DNA from: an uncultured Burkholderiales bacterium
GTDB taxonomy: Bacteria; Pseudomonadota; Gammaproteobacteria; Burkholderiales; Burkholderiaceae_C
Assembly: GCA_903876885.1 (NCBI GenBank)
Contig: CAIRBP010000116.1
Span: forward strand, 1 to 42,164
DNA: 42,164 bases
Direction of reading: 5' to 3'
The position numbers and the translations under genes are program-made. Under the pieces are notes generated by a model. The model ran no database searches. It saw only the letters and a program-made list of their open reading frames with translations, and was not told the DNA's origin. Positions 24,662 through 33,955 of this stretch are shown here, piece after piece. Positions within the stretch are counted from its first letter, which is position 1. Each line of letters opens with the position of its first letter.

Positions 24662-25318
24662 TTAAAACTCCACTTCAAGTTCTTCAATGTCATCAGGCTC
24701 AGCCTGGGCTGCTTTAATCCACTCCTGCAAAAATTCTGTAGATAAGATCTGCTCACAATACTTCATGCAAGCTGGAGTAAGACTTACGCCGTAGGTTTTA
24801 AAGCGCAAAACTACTGGGGCGTACATCGCATCTGCAAGGGTCATGTGCTTGCCAAATAGAAATGGACCTTTGTAAGTTAGTAAGCATTCTTTCCAAATTT
24901 CTGTTATTCGGTCAATATCTAGCTGTGCCTTGGACCAAACTTTAAATCCCTTCATTTTTGCTTTTATATTCATAGGCAATGAAGAGCGAAGGGCAGAAAA
25001 ACCAGAATGCATTTCCCCACAAATTGCACGACAATGTGCGCGGTGCACCTGGTTGGTGGGCAAAAGGTTTGCTTTTGGTGCGATTTCGTTTAAGTATTCA
25101 CCAATGGCTAAAGTGTCCCAAACTTTTACTTTGCCGTGAGATAGGCTTGGAACAAGAATTGAGGGGGAAAGGAGTAGCAATTCCGCCCTTGCATCGGCAG
25201 TGTCCGTTGCAATACTTACTTCAGTGAATTCAAGGCCTGCCATTTTGACCATCAGCCAGCCCCTTAGAGACCAAGATGAGTAATTCTTACTACTGATGCT
25301 GAGTGTGGTTTTAGACAT
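24662..25318 (-). CDS. Glutathione S-transferase family protein
   Basis: A 218-residue protein with the thioredoxin-like N-terminal domain (LSISSKNYSSWSLRGWLMVK, where the Ser near residue 15 is the likely glutathione-activating residue; VPSLSH with the cis-Pro; AIGEYL after it) and an all-helical C-terminal domain with the N-capping motif LADAMYAPV. This start is characteristic of a bacterial subgroup beginning with SSKNYSSWSLR. It forms an operon with the cupin gene and is divergent from the PHB depolymerase gene. Confidence 0.87.
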   Translation of the reverse strand: MSKTTLSISSKNYSSWSLRGWLMVKMAGLEFTEVSIATDTADARAELLLLSPSILVPSLSHGKVKVWDTLAIGEYLNEIAPKANLLPTNQVHRAHCRAICGEMHSGFSALRSSLPMNIKAKMKGFKVWSKAQLDIDRITEIWKECLLTYKGPFLFGKHMTLADAMYAPVVLRFKTYGVSLTPACMKYCEQILSTEFLQEWIKAAQAEPDDIEELEVEF

Positions 25319-25495
25319 TTGGCACTTTATCCATTTTTAGCTTGAAAACACCAGTGCAATATATATGCCATTAAATCATTTATATCGCCGATTTTGAATG
25401 GCTCCTTTTACCTTATCTATTGGATCAGTAACAGGCATAACTTATGCATGAGACGTTACGGCGTTATTACCCGAATGCTCAATAAGTACTTAAAG

Positions 25496-26713
25496 ATGAT
25501 CTATCAAAATTATCAGTTGGTTGCCAATCTGAACGATCCAATTCGGTTGTTTGCTGACAATGCACAAAATGTTTTACAGTCTTGGAATGACAACCAAGGA
25601 GCAAGTCCACTTCGCAAAATGACTGCTTATTACGAGCAGATTGCACTGCTTGGTTTCACTCATAAATGTCCCCCTTTTAACATATGGGCCGTGTCTGGTA
25701 TCGGTGAGTTTAAAGTCGAGGTTCTTGAGACCAAGGTCTTGGAGTTGAGTTTTTGCAGGCTTCTCAGGTTTAAGAAGAATACCGATGAGGTATTGCCTCG
25801 TATTCTTTTAGTAGCCCCTATGTCCGGACATTTTGCTACTTTGCTAAGGGGAACAATACAGACTTTAGTGCAAGACCATGATGTTTATGTCACCGATTGG
25901 TTGAATATTCGTGATATTCCTTTGTCAAAGGGTGAATTTAGTTTAGATACATATGTACAAACTATCATTGATTGTTTGCGCCACCTTGGTTCAGGTGTAC
26001 ATCTCATGGGTGTTTGTCAGCCAACCGTAGCATGTTTGGCTGCGACAAGCATACTCTCTGAGGATAAAGCTGATTGTTTACCTGCAAGTCTCATTTTAAT
26101 GGCGGGTCCTATAGATACTCGTATCAATCCGACCAAGGTCAATGAATTGGCCACGAGTAAACCTATTGAATGGTTTAAGCAAAATTTGATTGGAAGTGTT
26201 CCTTTGCAATTTGCAGGTTCAGGACGCATGGTCTACCCGGGTTTTTTGCAACTTATGGCCTTTCTTAATATGAATTTAGAGAGACATCAAAAATCTTTTA
26301 AAGATCTCCTTGATCACAGGATGAAAGGTGAAGATGAGCGTGCAGATTTGATAAGAGATTTTTACAAAGAATATTTTGCAATCATGGATTTATCGGCAGA
26401 CTTTTATCTGGAAACTGTTGAGAATGTATTTCAAAAACATCAACTTCCGTTAGGCGAACTTAGATTCAAGGACAGAGTAGTAAACCCAAGTCAAATTAGA
26501 AAAACATTTCTGTTGACCGTTGAAGGTGAGCGAGACGATATATGTGGTATCGGTCAAACCCTTGCAGCCCAGGACCTGTGCTCCAAGATACCTGCCTACA
26601 TGAAAACTCATCACTTACAGGCAGGTGTTGGACATTATGGGGTATTTAGTGGCAAAAGATGGTCTTCTCAAATCTATCCAGTTTTACGCTCAATGACTCA
26701 TAGTGTGACATGA
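25496..26713 (+). CDS. phaZ: Intracellular polyhydroxybutyrate depolymerase
   Basis: Alpha/beta hydrolase that mobilises intracellular PHB granules. The nucleophile box is VCQPT with a Cys (C174 from ATG 25496) in place of the usual lipase Ser, which is diagnostic for intracellular PhaZ. APMSGHFATLLRGT, DWLNIRDIPLSKGEF, the Asp in TVEGERDDI and the His in AGVGHYGVFSGKRW complete the triad and family pattern. The frame opens at a TTG (25394), but family proteins begin like MIYQNYQLVANLNDPIRLFA, so ATG 25496 (or 25475) is more likely. A PII signalling gene follows after 8 bases. No PHA synthase gene is in the window. Confidence 0.9.
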   Translation: MIYQNYQLVANLNDPIRLFADNAQNVLQSWNDNQGASPLRKMTAYYEQIALLGFTHKCPPFNIWAVSGIGEFKVEVLETKVLELSFCRLLRFKKNTDEVLPRILLVAPMSGHFATLLRGTIQTLVQDHDVYVTDWLNIRDIPLSKGEFSLDTYVQTIIDCLRHLGSGVHLMGVCQPTVACLAATSILSEDKADCLPASLILMAGPIDTRINPTKVNELATSKPIEWFKQNLIGSVPLQFAGSGRMVYPGFLQLMAFLNMNLERHQKSFKDLLDHRMKGEDERADLIRDFYKEYFAIMDLSADFYLETVENVFQKHQLPLGELRFKDRVVNPSQIRKTFLLTVEGERDDICGIGQTLAAQDLCSKIPAYMKTHHLQAGVGHYGVFSGKRWSSQIYPVLRSMTHSVT

Positions 26714-26721
26714 GACTATAG

Positions 26722-27060
26722 ATGAAACTTATTTTTGCCATTATCAAACCTCACAAATTGGATGACGTTAGAAACGCATTGACTGCAAGGGGTTTTTCAG
26801 GGATGACCATATCCAGTGTTGAGGGATTTGGACGCCAAAAGGGAAGAACTGAAATATACCGCGGGGCGGAGTATTACTATGACTGGGTGCCAAAGGTAAA
26901 AATTGAAATTGCCGTTAATGACAATCGGGCGGAGGAAGTAATTCAACTCATACTTGAGAATGCCCGTTCCAATAAAATTGGCGATGGCAAGATATTTGTA
27001 CTAAACCTCCATAGTGCCTACAGGATAAGGACTGGCGAGACTGGAGGAGTTGTTCTGTAA
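26722..27060 (+). CDS. Nitrogen regulatory protein PII (GlnB/GlnK type)
   Basis: Full-length PII of 112 residues, a trimeric cytosolic sensor of 2-oxoglutarate, ATP/ADP and, through uridylylation, glutamine. The T-loop GFGRQKGRTEIYRGAEYYYDW keeps Q39 and the uridylylation site Y51; K58, K60 (PKVK), the B-loop KIGDGKIFV and the C-loop RIRTGETG are intact. Residues 52-53 are Tyr-Tyr where most homologues have small or aliphatic residues. There is no amtB, glnA or nadE next to it; instead it trails the PHB depolymerase by 8 bases, suggesting coupled control of carbon storage and nitrogen status. GlnB or GlnK cannot be separated from sequence alone. Confidence 0.93.
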   Translation: MKLIFAIIKPHKLDDVRNALTARGFSGMTISSVEGFGRQKGRTEIYRGAEYYYDWVPKVKIEIAVNDNRAEEVIQLILENARSNKIGDGKIFVLNLHSAYRIRTGETGGVVL

Positions 27061-27061
27061 A

Positions 27062-27670
27062 TTAGTTAATCGCTAGTTGTGATAGCAATAATGTGCCGTA
27101 CAAGAAAGTTGCTAGACCGGAGAGTTTTGTAACCCAAGGAATGGAGGAGGTGATTTTTCGGGCAAATATCAACCCAGTGACGTGAAGCAATGCTGAGCCA
27201 GTTACTAGTCCAATTAAGTCCATAGCGACACTGTATGAGTTGAACTCATTTAAAGCGGGTAGATAACCCGTATGAGCTAATCCGTGAAACACACCAAATA
27301 ATGCAAGCAGGCATTGACCTAGATAATCCGAGGTTTTGCGGTTAGTTATGAGTAAGTAACCAGTAATTAAAACGCTAAAAGATATTGCAAATTCAAGAGT
27401 CTGATTTGTTGCTATAAATAAGCCTGCAAATGAGCCAAATAGCATTCCAGTTAGGAACGATATAGGACCCAGCCAGATCTTTTTAAAAGCAAATGCGCTC
27501 CAAAATCCAACAAGTAATATGACAAGGAAATGATCCAATCCGCTTAAGGGATGCGTTATTCCGTTTGCAAAACCAATTGATTCGGAGTGGCCAGGGTGTG
27601 CAAAACAAAATACGGGTAAGAAACATAAAAACGTTATCAATAGATTTGATTTAATTTTGGACATCTTCAT
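27062..27670 (-). CDS. HupE/UreJ family protein (putative Ni/Co permease)
   Basis: A 202-residue membrane protein with a signal peptide ending near CFA-HPGH and about six helices. It has the family metal motif HPLSGLDHFLVILLVGFW near residue 40, the later GMLFGSFAG segment, and FHGLAHTGYLP near 125. HupE/UreJ proteins bring nickel or cobalt to hydrogenase or urease; neither enzyme is in the window. GGGAG stands before the first ATG as a good ribosome site. Its stop is one base from the convergent PII stop. Confidence 0.88.
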   Translation of the reverse strand: MKMSKIKSNLLITFLCFLPVFCFAHPGHSESIGFANGITHPLSGLDHFLVILLVGFWSAFAFKKIWLGPISFLTGMLFGSFAGLFIATNQTLEFAISFSVLITGYLLITNRKTSDYLGQCLLALFGVFHGLAHTGYLPALNEFNSYSVAMDLIGLVTGSALLHVTGLIFARKITSSIPWVTKLSGLATFLYGTLLLSQLAIN

Positions 27671-27725
27671 ATAAGCTCCCGTAAATTGAGTATTGAACGC
27701 CTGATTTACCCTAGTATAGGATTTG

Positions 27726-27753
27726 TTGAGATCACTCGGCCTAAGTCTATAAT
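27726..27753 (+). promoter_or_regulatory. Sigma-70 promoter of the hydratase gene
   Basis: TTGAGA (27726-27731) and TATAAT (27748-27753), the latter a perfect -10 box, are separated by 16 bases. They lie 27 bases before the ATG at 27781, with AAAAAGGG as the ribosome site between. This is the clearest promoter in the window. Confidence 0.65.
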
Positions 27754-27780
27754 AAATTTAACAAAAAAGGGTGTGTTTTC

Positions 27781-28584
27781 ATGAATCCAAATGAATTATT
27801 GAGTCACTACGATTCAGGTCAATGTTGGCCTCATGCTCTTGATTCTAATGGGCAGTATCCTGTTTCATCCGCATATCAAGACGCATTAACTGTTAGAGCT
27901 CTCAGAATTGCCAGAGGGGAGCGCCCTCTTGGCTACAAAATAGGCTTTACTAACCGAAAAATATGGGATTTATACAAAGTCTATGCTCCAATGTGGGGCA
28001 CTGTCTGGGACACGACAGTATCGTATGGGGTCAATTCTGAGTTAAGTTTATCTCTTAAGCATATATGTCAGCCTCGGATCGAGCCAGAAATTGTTTTTGG
28101 CTTTAGATCGACTCCAAAAATAGGCGCTACTTTGGATGAGCTTTTTGAATCCATAGAATGGCTAGCGCCTGGATTTGAGATTGTTCAGTCTCATATGCCT
28201 AATTGGAAGTTCACAGCGGCAGAGACTGTTGCAGATAGCGGTTTGCATGCAAAGTTAGGGATTGGTCAAAAGATTATGATCTCAGACCTAGCAGGAAATG
28301 CTGCAGAATTAATTAAATTACTCGCTAATTCATCGGCTAACCTTTATAAGGGCAAAGAATTGGTGGAAACTGGAGTCGGATCCAACGTATTGGATAGTCC
28401 ATTAGAGGCACTAAATTATTTCATCAAAGAGTTAAGGTCCTGTCCAGGTGCGACCGATATTCAGCCCGGCGATGTTGTAACGACTGGCACTTGGACTGAC
28501 GCATGGCCACTTTTGCCCGGTGAGTCTTGGAGAGTTGAATTTAGCTTAAAAAATGCACACTTCCAACTCAACTTGTTGGATTAA
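27781..28584 (+). CDS. 2-keto-4-pentenoate hydratase family protein (MhpD-like)
   Basis: A 267-residue member of the fumarylacetoacetate-hydrolase superfamily in the MhpD/DmpE-DmpH branch: hydration of 2-keto-4-pentenoate or decarboxylation of oxalocrotonate in meta-cleavage pathways, cytosolic and divalent-metal dependent. Visible family parts are RPLGYKIGFTN with K53, the metal-binding RIEPEIVF (E101, E103), FEIVQSHMPNW, ADSGLHAKLGIG and TTGTWTDAWPLLPGE near the end. The enzymes that normally precede it (ring dioxygenase) or follow it (aldolase DmpG) are not adjacent, though a pyruvate aldolase-family gene is at 6782. The HAD gene follows by 9 bases, so an operon is likely. Confidence 0.86.
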   Translation: MNPNELLSHYDSGQCWPHALDSNGQYPVSSAYQDALTVRALRIARGERPLGYKIGFTNRKIWDLYKVYAPMWGTVWDTTVSYGVNSELSLSLKHICQPRIEPEIVFGFRSTPKIGATLDELFESIEWLAPGFEIVQSHMPNWKFTAAETVADSGLHAKLGIGQKIMISDLAGNAAELIKLLANSSANLYKGKELVETGVGSNVLDSPLEALNYFIKELRSCPGATDIQPGDVVTTGTWTDAWPLLPGESWRVEFSLKNAHFQLNLLD

Positions 28585-28593
28585 TGTTTAAGC

Positions 28594-29409
28594 ATGAGCG
28601 TGCTTTCAAAGTCTGAACCATTTTCAGCTTTCCCCCACAATATATCTCGACATATTCGTTACGTCTTTAGTGATCTTGATGACACGATAACCACTCACGG
28701 AAGATTACTGCCCGAGACTTATCAAGCTGTATGTGATTTGACCCAAGCTGGTATTAAGGTCATCGTGGTTACAGGAGGTCCTGGCGGATGGTGCGACTGT
28801 ATTGCCAGGATGTGGCCTGTATTTGCAGTTGTTGGTGAAAGCGGTTCTTTTTACATGCACAAGGATAGCTTTTCAAAACGTATTCTCACACGTGAATTTG
28901 TACTACAGATTGAACGGGAGGCATACATAAAGCGATTATCTGAATTAAAAGGATCTGTCTTAAGGCGGTTCCCCGGTATTTGCTTATCCAGCGATCAGTT
29001 TTCTAGAATATTTGACCTAGCTATTGAAATTGATTCAATATGCGATCCAAAAGAAATTGGCAATTGCGATCGCTTTACAGAAGTAGTTGAGTATTTAATT
29101 GATCAAGGTTTAACTGTAAAGACTAGCTCCATACACATCAACGCTCATTGGGGTAATTGGGATAAGTTGTCTAGCACAAGGGCAATGATTCGTGAATTAA
29201 TGAACAAGGAGCTTGAAGACATTGTTGAGGAGAGTGCATTTATTGGTGACTCATTAAACGATGAAACAATGTTTGAGTTTTTTAAACATACCGTTGGTGT
29301 TTCAAACATCGCAAACTTTGAGTCCTCTTTAGTTCACCGTCCTAAGTGGGTAACTAATGCAGACCGAGGAGCCGGATTCGCTGAATTCGCTAATATCTTA
29401 TTGTCTTAA
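28594..29409 (+). CDS. HAD-superfamily phosphatase (HAD-IIB, Cof-like)
   Basis: A 271-residue hydrolase with haloacid-dehalogenase motifs: I, FSDLDDT with nucleophile D27 and acid/base D29; II, VVTGGPGG with T60; and IV, FIGDSLNDETMF with D219 and D223. The long insertion between motifs II and IV corresponds to a C2-type cap, as in sugar-phosphate phosphatases (Cof, sucrose- and mannosylglycerate-phosphatases). Context 9 bases after the hydratase gene does not define the substrate. Confidence 0.85.
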   Translation: MSVLSKSEPFSAFPHNISRHIRYVFSDLDDTITTHGRLLPETYQAVCDLTQAGIKVIVVTGGPGGWCDCIARMWPVFAVVGESGSFYMHKDSFSKRILTREFVLQIEREAYIKRLSELKGSVLRRFPGICLSSDQFSRIFDLAIEIDSICDPKEIGNCDRFTEVVEYLIDQGLTVKTSSIHINAHWGNWDKLSSTRAMIRELMNKELEDIVEESAFIGDSLNDETMFEFFKHTVGVSNIANFESSLVHRPKWVTNADRGAGFAEFANILLS

Positions 29410-29491
29410 TGGACAGTTTAAGACTGAATTCCTCTAACGGGCAATTTTGAAAGATATAAAACAAAAGCAAGCCTGTAATCACTACAAATAC

Positions 29492-29505
29492 CTCTAAAAT
29501 TAGAG
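29492..29505. promoter_or_regulatory. Palindrome upstream of the RND efflux operon
   Basis: CTCTAAAATTAGAG has perfect 6-bp arms around AA and lies 41 bases before the adaptor start codon. A TetR-type or other repressor site would be expected here, but no regulator gene flanks the operon. Confidence 0.35.
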
Positions 29506-29546
29506 ACTAATTGTTCATCACATTTGTCTAGCGACATTTTTAAAAT

Positions 29547-30797
29547 ATGTATAGTTCTCAACCTACTTTTTTTGAATTTAATTTTAAAAAAATTCGTAAT
29601 ACATCTTTTGCAATGGTTGTGCCGTTACTCTTGCTAGCGTGTAACAAGGGCGCCCCCCCAGCATCTCAGCCAACTATTCCGCTTGTTGGTGTGTACGAGG
29701 TTAATTCTCAGAGGGTATCTGTTTTTACGGAGCTCCCTGGTAGAACCTCTCCGTATCAGATCGCAGAGGTTAGACCTCAGATTAACGGAATCGTCCAAAA
29801 AAGGCTATTTACAGAGGGTCGGGACGTCAAAGCCGGTGAGCTTCTTTACCAAATAGATCCATCACTTTATAAGGCTGCATTTGATAGCGCTGAGGCGAAT
29901 TTACAAAGTATTCAGCTTAAATTTGAACGTTACAAAGAGTTGATCAAGGTTAATGCGGTATCTAAACAAGAATATGATGATGTAGATGCCTCTTACAAGC
30001 AAGCTTTAGCGGCTATGCAAACAGCTCAAATTAATCTGAGGTACACACAAATTGCATCTCCCATCTCAGGCCGAGTTGGGATTTCAAACATTACGCCTGG
30101 TGCGCTTGTATCTGCTAACCAAGCAAACGCACTTACAACAGTGCAACAACTTGATCCCATTTATGTGGATGTTATTCAATCAAGCACGGAATTAATGCGA
30201 ATAAAACGCGCACTTGAGTCTGGAGTTTTAAAGCGCGCGGGTCAAGACGCAGTCAAAATGAAATTGATCCTTGATGACAATATTCCTTATGCCTTGGAGG
30301 GTAAGTTTCAATTCTCAGATGTCACGGTCGATTCTGGCACTGGATCGGTAACCTTGAGAGCAGTATTTCCAAACCCTAAGCATGATCTATTGCCTGGCAT
30401 GTTTGTTAGAGCTGTATTGGAGGAGGGGGTCAATGAAAAAGGCCTCGTCGTCCCGCAGCAAGGCGTTACCCACGATGCCAGGGGCAATGCAACCGCTCTT
30501 GTTTTAAATAAAGAGTCTAAAGTTGAACTCAGGATACTCGAGCTTGGTGAGGCAATAGGGGACAAATGGGTCGTCAAAAGTGGGTTGAACGTAGGAGATC
30601 AATTGATAGTGGATGGAGTCCAAAAAATTAAGCCCGGCGGTTCTGCGCAAGCTGCGCCAAAAGACGCTCCTAAGGACAGTACTAAGGACTCATCTATGGA
30701 GCCGAATAAGGACTCAAAACAAGATGCCACTAAATCCACAAATATGCCCGACCCATCGCAAGCACTTTCAAAATCAGCTGAAAAAGCTGTGAAATAA
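29547..30797 (+). CDS. RND efflux periplasmic adaptor subunit (AcrA/MexA type), lipoprotein
   Basis: Membrane-fusion protein that links the inner-membrane pump to the outer-membrane channel. A lipobox LLLAC places the lipid anchor at C32. The first beta-barrel/lipoyl segment includes RTSPYQIAEVRPQINGIVQK, followed by the hairpin (QYDD-type, YKELIKVNAVSKQEYDDV), the second lipoyl half ASPISGRVGISNITPGALVSANQ, and barrel strands to about residue 370. The last 45 residues are a low-complexity Pro/Lys/Asp/Ser/Thr tail with repeated (P/T)KD, which is unusual for the family. It is the first gene of the three-gene RND operon. Confidence 0.92.
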   Translation: MYSSQPTFFEFNFKKIRNTSFAMVVPLLLLACNKGAPPASQPTIPLVGVYEVNSQRVSVFTELPGRTSPYQIAEVRPQINGIVQKRLFTEGRDVKAGELLYQIDPSLYKAAFDSAEANLQSIQLKFERYKELIKVNAVSKQEYDDVDASYKQALAAMQTAQINLRYTQIASPISGRVGISNITPGALVSANQANALTTVQQLDPIYVDVIQSSTELMRIKRALESGVLKRAGQDAVKMKLILDDNIPYALEGKFQFSDVTVDSGTGSVTLRAVFPNPKHDLLPGMFVRAVLEEGVNEKGLVVPQQGVTHDARGNATALVLNKESKVELRILELGEAIGDKWVVKSGLNVGDQLIVDGVQKIKPGGSAQAAPKDAPKDSTKDSSMEPNKDSKQDATKSTNMPDPSQALSKSAEKAVK

Positions 30798-30813
30798 ATT
30801 AGGCTGATCTACT

Positions 30814-33800
30814 ATGTCACGATTTTTCATAGATCGCCCCATCTTTGCATGGGTTATCGCTATTGTGATCATGATGGCTGGCGCTATCTCAATTGTCACA
30901 CTACCCGTTGCACAGTATCCTGCAATTGCCCCGCCGGCTATTTCCATAACCGGTAACTATCCTGGTGCATCTGCGCAAACTGTTGAAGATTCAGTAACTC
31001 AGGTGATCGAACAAAAGATGAAGGGCATTGATGGACTTCGGTATATGTCCTCAAGTAGCGACTCATCAGGCGCCTTAAACATAACGCTCACACTTGATAA
31101 CGGTACCAATCCGGATATCGGACAGGTTCAGGTTCAAAATAAACTGCAGCTTGCTATGCCACTGCTCCCTCAAGTTGTTCAACAACAGGGTCTCACAGTT
31201 GCTAAATCCACCAAGAACTTTTTGATGGTTATGGCGTTTGTCTCTGAAGACGATAGTATGACTCAGTTTGACTTGGCCGATTATGTAGCTGCTAACGTCA
31301 TGGATACGGTCAGCAGAGTTAAGGGGGTTGGTGACGTAACTATGTTTGGTGCGCAGTATGCGATGAGAATCTGGCTTGACCCGGCTAAGTTAACTGCATT
31401 CAAACTAACTCCTGTTGAAGTTATTAGTGCTATTCAAGCCCAAAACGCCCAGGTATCTGCTGGGCAACTAGGCGGTACTCCATCTGTTAAAGGTCAACAA
31501 CTTAACGCAACAATCACGGCGCAAAGTAGACTCCAAACCCCAGAGCAGTTTAAAAAAATCATCTTAAAAACCACCCCCTCAGGAGGTGCAGTATTGCTGG
31601 GCAGCGTAGCTAAGATTGAGCTTGGTAGTGAGAACTACGGCACCCTAGCCAGATTCAATACTCATTCTGCAACTGGTATTGCTATCAAAATGTCAACGGG
31701 GGCAAATGCTTTGGATACAGCTGTTGCTGTTAAAGCAAAGATTGAAGCGCTATCCAAGTTCTTCCCACCTGGCATGAAGGCCGTAGTCGCCTATGACACA
31801 ACCCCCTACGTGAAACTCTCAATCGAAGAGGTTATTAAAACCTTATTAGAGGCAGTTGTATTGGTATTTTTGGTGATGTATCTCTTTTTGCAAAATTTTA
31901 GAGCAACCTTGATTCCGACTATCGCTGTACCGGTGGTTTTGTTAGGTACTTTTGCAGTTTTGAATGCATTTGGATATTCAATTAACACGCTTACCATGTT
32001 TGCCATGGTGCTTGCAATTGGATTGCTTGTGGATGATGCGATTGTGGTGGTTGAGAACGTTGAACGGGTGATGCACGAAGATGGACTAAGTCCTAAGGAG
32101 GCTACGCAAAAGTCAATGGGACAGATCACCGGAGCTTTAGTGGGTATTGCTTTAGTGTTGTCCGCTGTTTACGTTCCAATGGCATTTTTCGGTGGGTCAA
32201 CTGGGGTTATCTATCGCCAGTTCTCTATTACAGTGGTCTCAGCGATGATTTTATCTGTCATCGTGGCTTTGATTCTAACTCCTGCACTTTGTGCAACTAT
32301 TCTCAAACCGGTTGAGAAAGGGGAGACTCTACAAACTCGAGGCTTCTTTGGTTGGTTCAACAGAAATTTTGAAAGCAACAGTCAGAGATATCAAAGCGTA
32401 GTCTCCAAAATTCTTAAGCGCTCAACCCCCTATATCATCATATATGCTGCTATCGTGGTGTTAATGGGAGTGTTATTTGCTTATCAACCAGGTGGGTTTT
32501 TGCCGGATGAAGACCAAGGTGTTTTGTATTCCCAAATTGTCTTGCCTGCAGGAGCAACCCAACAAAGAACACTTGAAGTTGTTAAAGCCGTTGAGCATCA
32601 ATTTTTAGTAGAAGAGGCTGAGAACGTTCAAACTATGTTTGGTGTTGTCGGTTATAGCTTTGGCGGAAGTGGTCAAAATGCAGGTCTAGCATTTGTGAGG
32701 CTTAAGCCCTGGGATGAACGCAAACGCCCGGATCAACGCGTGCAAGCCATTGTTGGTAGAGCTATGAAAGCGTTTGGTCAAATTCGCGATGCAAAGGTGT
32801 TTGCCTTCGCCCCTCCAGCTGCGCTTGAGCTTGGTAATGCCTCAGGTTTTGATTTGCAGCTCAAAGATAACGCCGCTTTGGGTCATGACAAATTAATGCA
32901 AGCTAGAAATCAACTACTCGGGCTTGCAAGTAAAGATCCCATTTTGTTTGCAGTCCGACCAAATGGACAAGATGATACGCCCGAGTACCGATTAGATATT
33001 GATCAATTAAAGGCGACATCACTGGGCCTATCGCTTACAGAGATTAATACGGAAATTAGCGCTGCCTTAGGTAGTGCTTATGTAAATGATTTTATTGACA
33101 AGGGGCGAATTAAGAAAGTCTACATTCAAGGTGCAGCAGAGTCCAGGATGTTGCCTCAAGATATCAACCGATGGTTTGCAAAAAATAACAAGGGAGAAAT
33201 GGTTCCATTCTCCGCATTTTCAACTGGACGTTGGTCCTACGCCTCCCCTCGTAGAGAGCGCTACAACGGGTTACCGTCTATTGAAATTCAAGGTCAAGCT
33301 GCCCCCGGTAAAAGCTCAGGGGAGGCTTTAAAAGAAATGGTTAAACTTGTTTCACAGCTGCCCGAGGGAATTGGCTATGAGTGGACTGGAATTTCTGATC
33401 AAGAGAGTAGCTCTGGTAATCAAGCACCAGTTTTGTACACTGTTTCAATTTTATTTGTATTCCTATGTCTAGCTGCGTTGTATGAGAGTTGGGCTATTCC
33501 TTTCTCGGTAATATTAATAGTTCCGCTCGGAATTGTGGGGGCTGTATTGGGGGCCTCTTTAAGGGGCTTTGCAGATGATGTTTATCTTCAAGTGGGTCTT
33601 TTAACGACGGTTGGTCTATCTGCGAAAAATGCAATTTTGATTGTTCAATTTGCAAAAGCTCAAATGGAGGCCGGTGGCGAGTTGGTGGAGTCAACGCTGG
33701 AGGCAGTTAGGATGAGACTTAGGCCAATTTTGATGACTTCATTAGCTTTTGGATTCGGTGTTCTACCGCTGGCGATTAGTCACGGAGCGGGTTCAGGCGC

Positions 33801-33948
33801 TCAAAATGCGATTGGAACCAGCGTGCTAGGCGGAATGATATCTGCAACTGCTTTGGGTATTTTCTTTGTTCCACTCTCATTCGTTTGGATTCGAAAGGTT
33901 TTTAAAGACAAGGGCGATTTAAGTCAATTTGGATCCTCAAAAACCTAG
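30814..33948 (+). CDS. RND multidrug efflux pump, HAE1 family (AcrB/MexB type)
   Basis: Inner-membrane trimeric proton antiporter, 1044 residues, the normal size for AcrB-like pumps. The start [17 protein letters not shown] is typical. The proton-relay pair D407-D408 is at the expected place in [16 protein letters not shown], and the matching Lys is in [29 protein letters not shown] and [17 protein letters not shown] are in the porter domain, and [17 protein letters not shown] begins the second half. It follows the adaptor by 16 bases and runs into the channel gene. Substrates probably include hydrophobic compounds; specificity is not readable. Confidence 0.95.
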   Translation: MSRFFIDRPIFAWVIAIVIMMAGAISIVTLPVAQYPAIAPPAISITGNYPGASAQTVEDSVTQVIEQKMKGIDGLRYMSSSSDSSGALNITLTLDNGTNPDIGQVQVQNKLQLAMPLLPQVVQQQGLTVAKSTKNFLMVMAFVSEDDSMTQFDLADYVAANVMDTVSRVKGVGDVTMFGAQYAMRIWLDPAKLTAFKLTPVEVISAIQAQNAQVSAGQLGGTPSVKGQQLNATITAQSRLQTPEQFKKIILKTTPSGGAVLLGSVAKIELGSENYGTLARFNTHSATGIAIKMSTGANALDTAVAVKAKIEALSKFFPPGMKAVVAYDTTPYVKLSIEEVIKTLLEAVVLVFLVMYLFLQNFRATLIPTIAVPVVLLGTFAVLNAFGYSINTLTMFAMVLAIGLLVDDAIVVVENVERVMHEDGLSPKEATQKSMGQITGALVGIALVLSAVYVPMAFFGGSTGVIYRQFSITVVSAMILSVIVALILTPALCATILKPVEKGETLQTRGFFGWFNRNFESNSQRYQSVVSKILKRSTPYIIIYAAIVVLMGVLFAYQPGGFLPDEDQGVLYSQIVLPAGATQQRTLEVVKAVEHQFLVEEAENVQTMFGVVGYSFGGSGQNAGLAFVRLKPWDERKRPDQRVQAIVGRAMKAFGQIRDAKVFAFAPPAALELGNASGFDLQLKDNAALGHDKLMQARNQLLGLASKDPILFAVRPNGQDDTPEYRLDIDQLKATSLGLSLTEINTEISAALGSAYVNDFIDKGRIKKVYIQGAAESRMLPQDINRWFAKNNKGEMVPFSAFSTGRWSYASPRRERYNGLPSIEIQGQAAPGKSSGEALKEMVKLVSQLPEGIGYEWTGISDQESSSGNQAPVLYTVSILFVFLCLAALYESWAIPFSVILIVPLGIVGAVLGASLRGFADDVYLQVGLLTTVGLSAKNAILIVQFAKAQMEAGGELVESTLEAVRMRLRPILMTSLAFGFGVLPLAISHGAGSGAQNAIGTSVLGGMISATALGIFFVPLSFVWIRKVFKDKGDLSQFGSSKT

Positions 33949-33955
33949 AAAGTAT

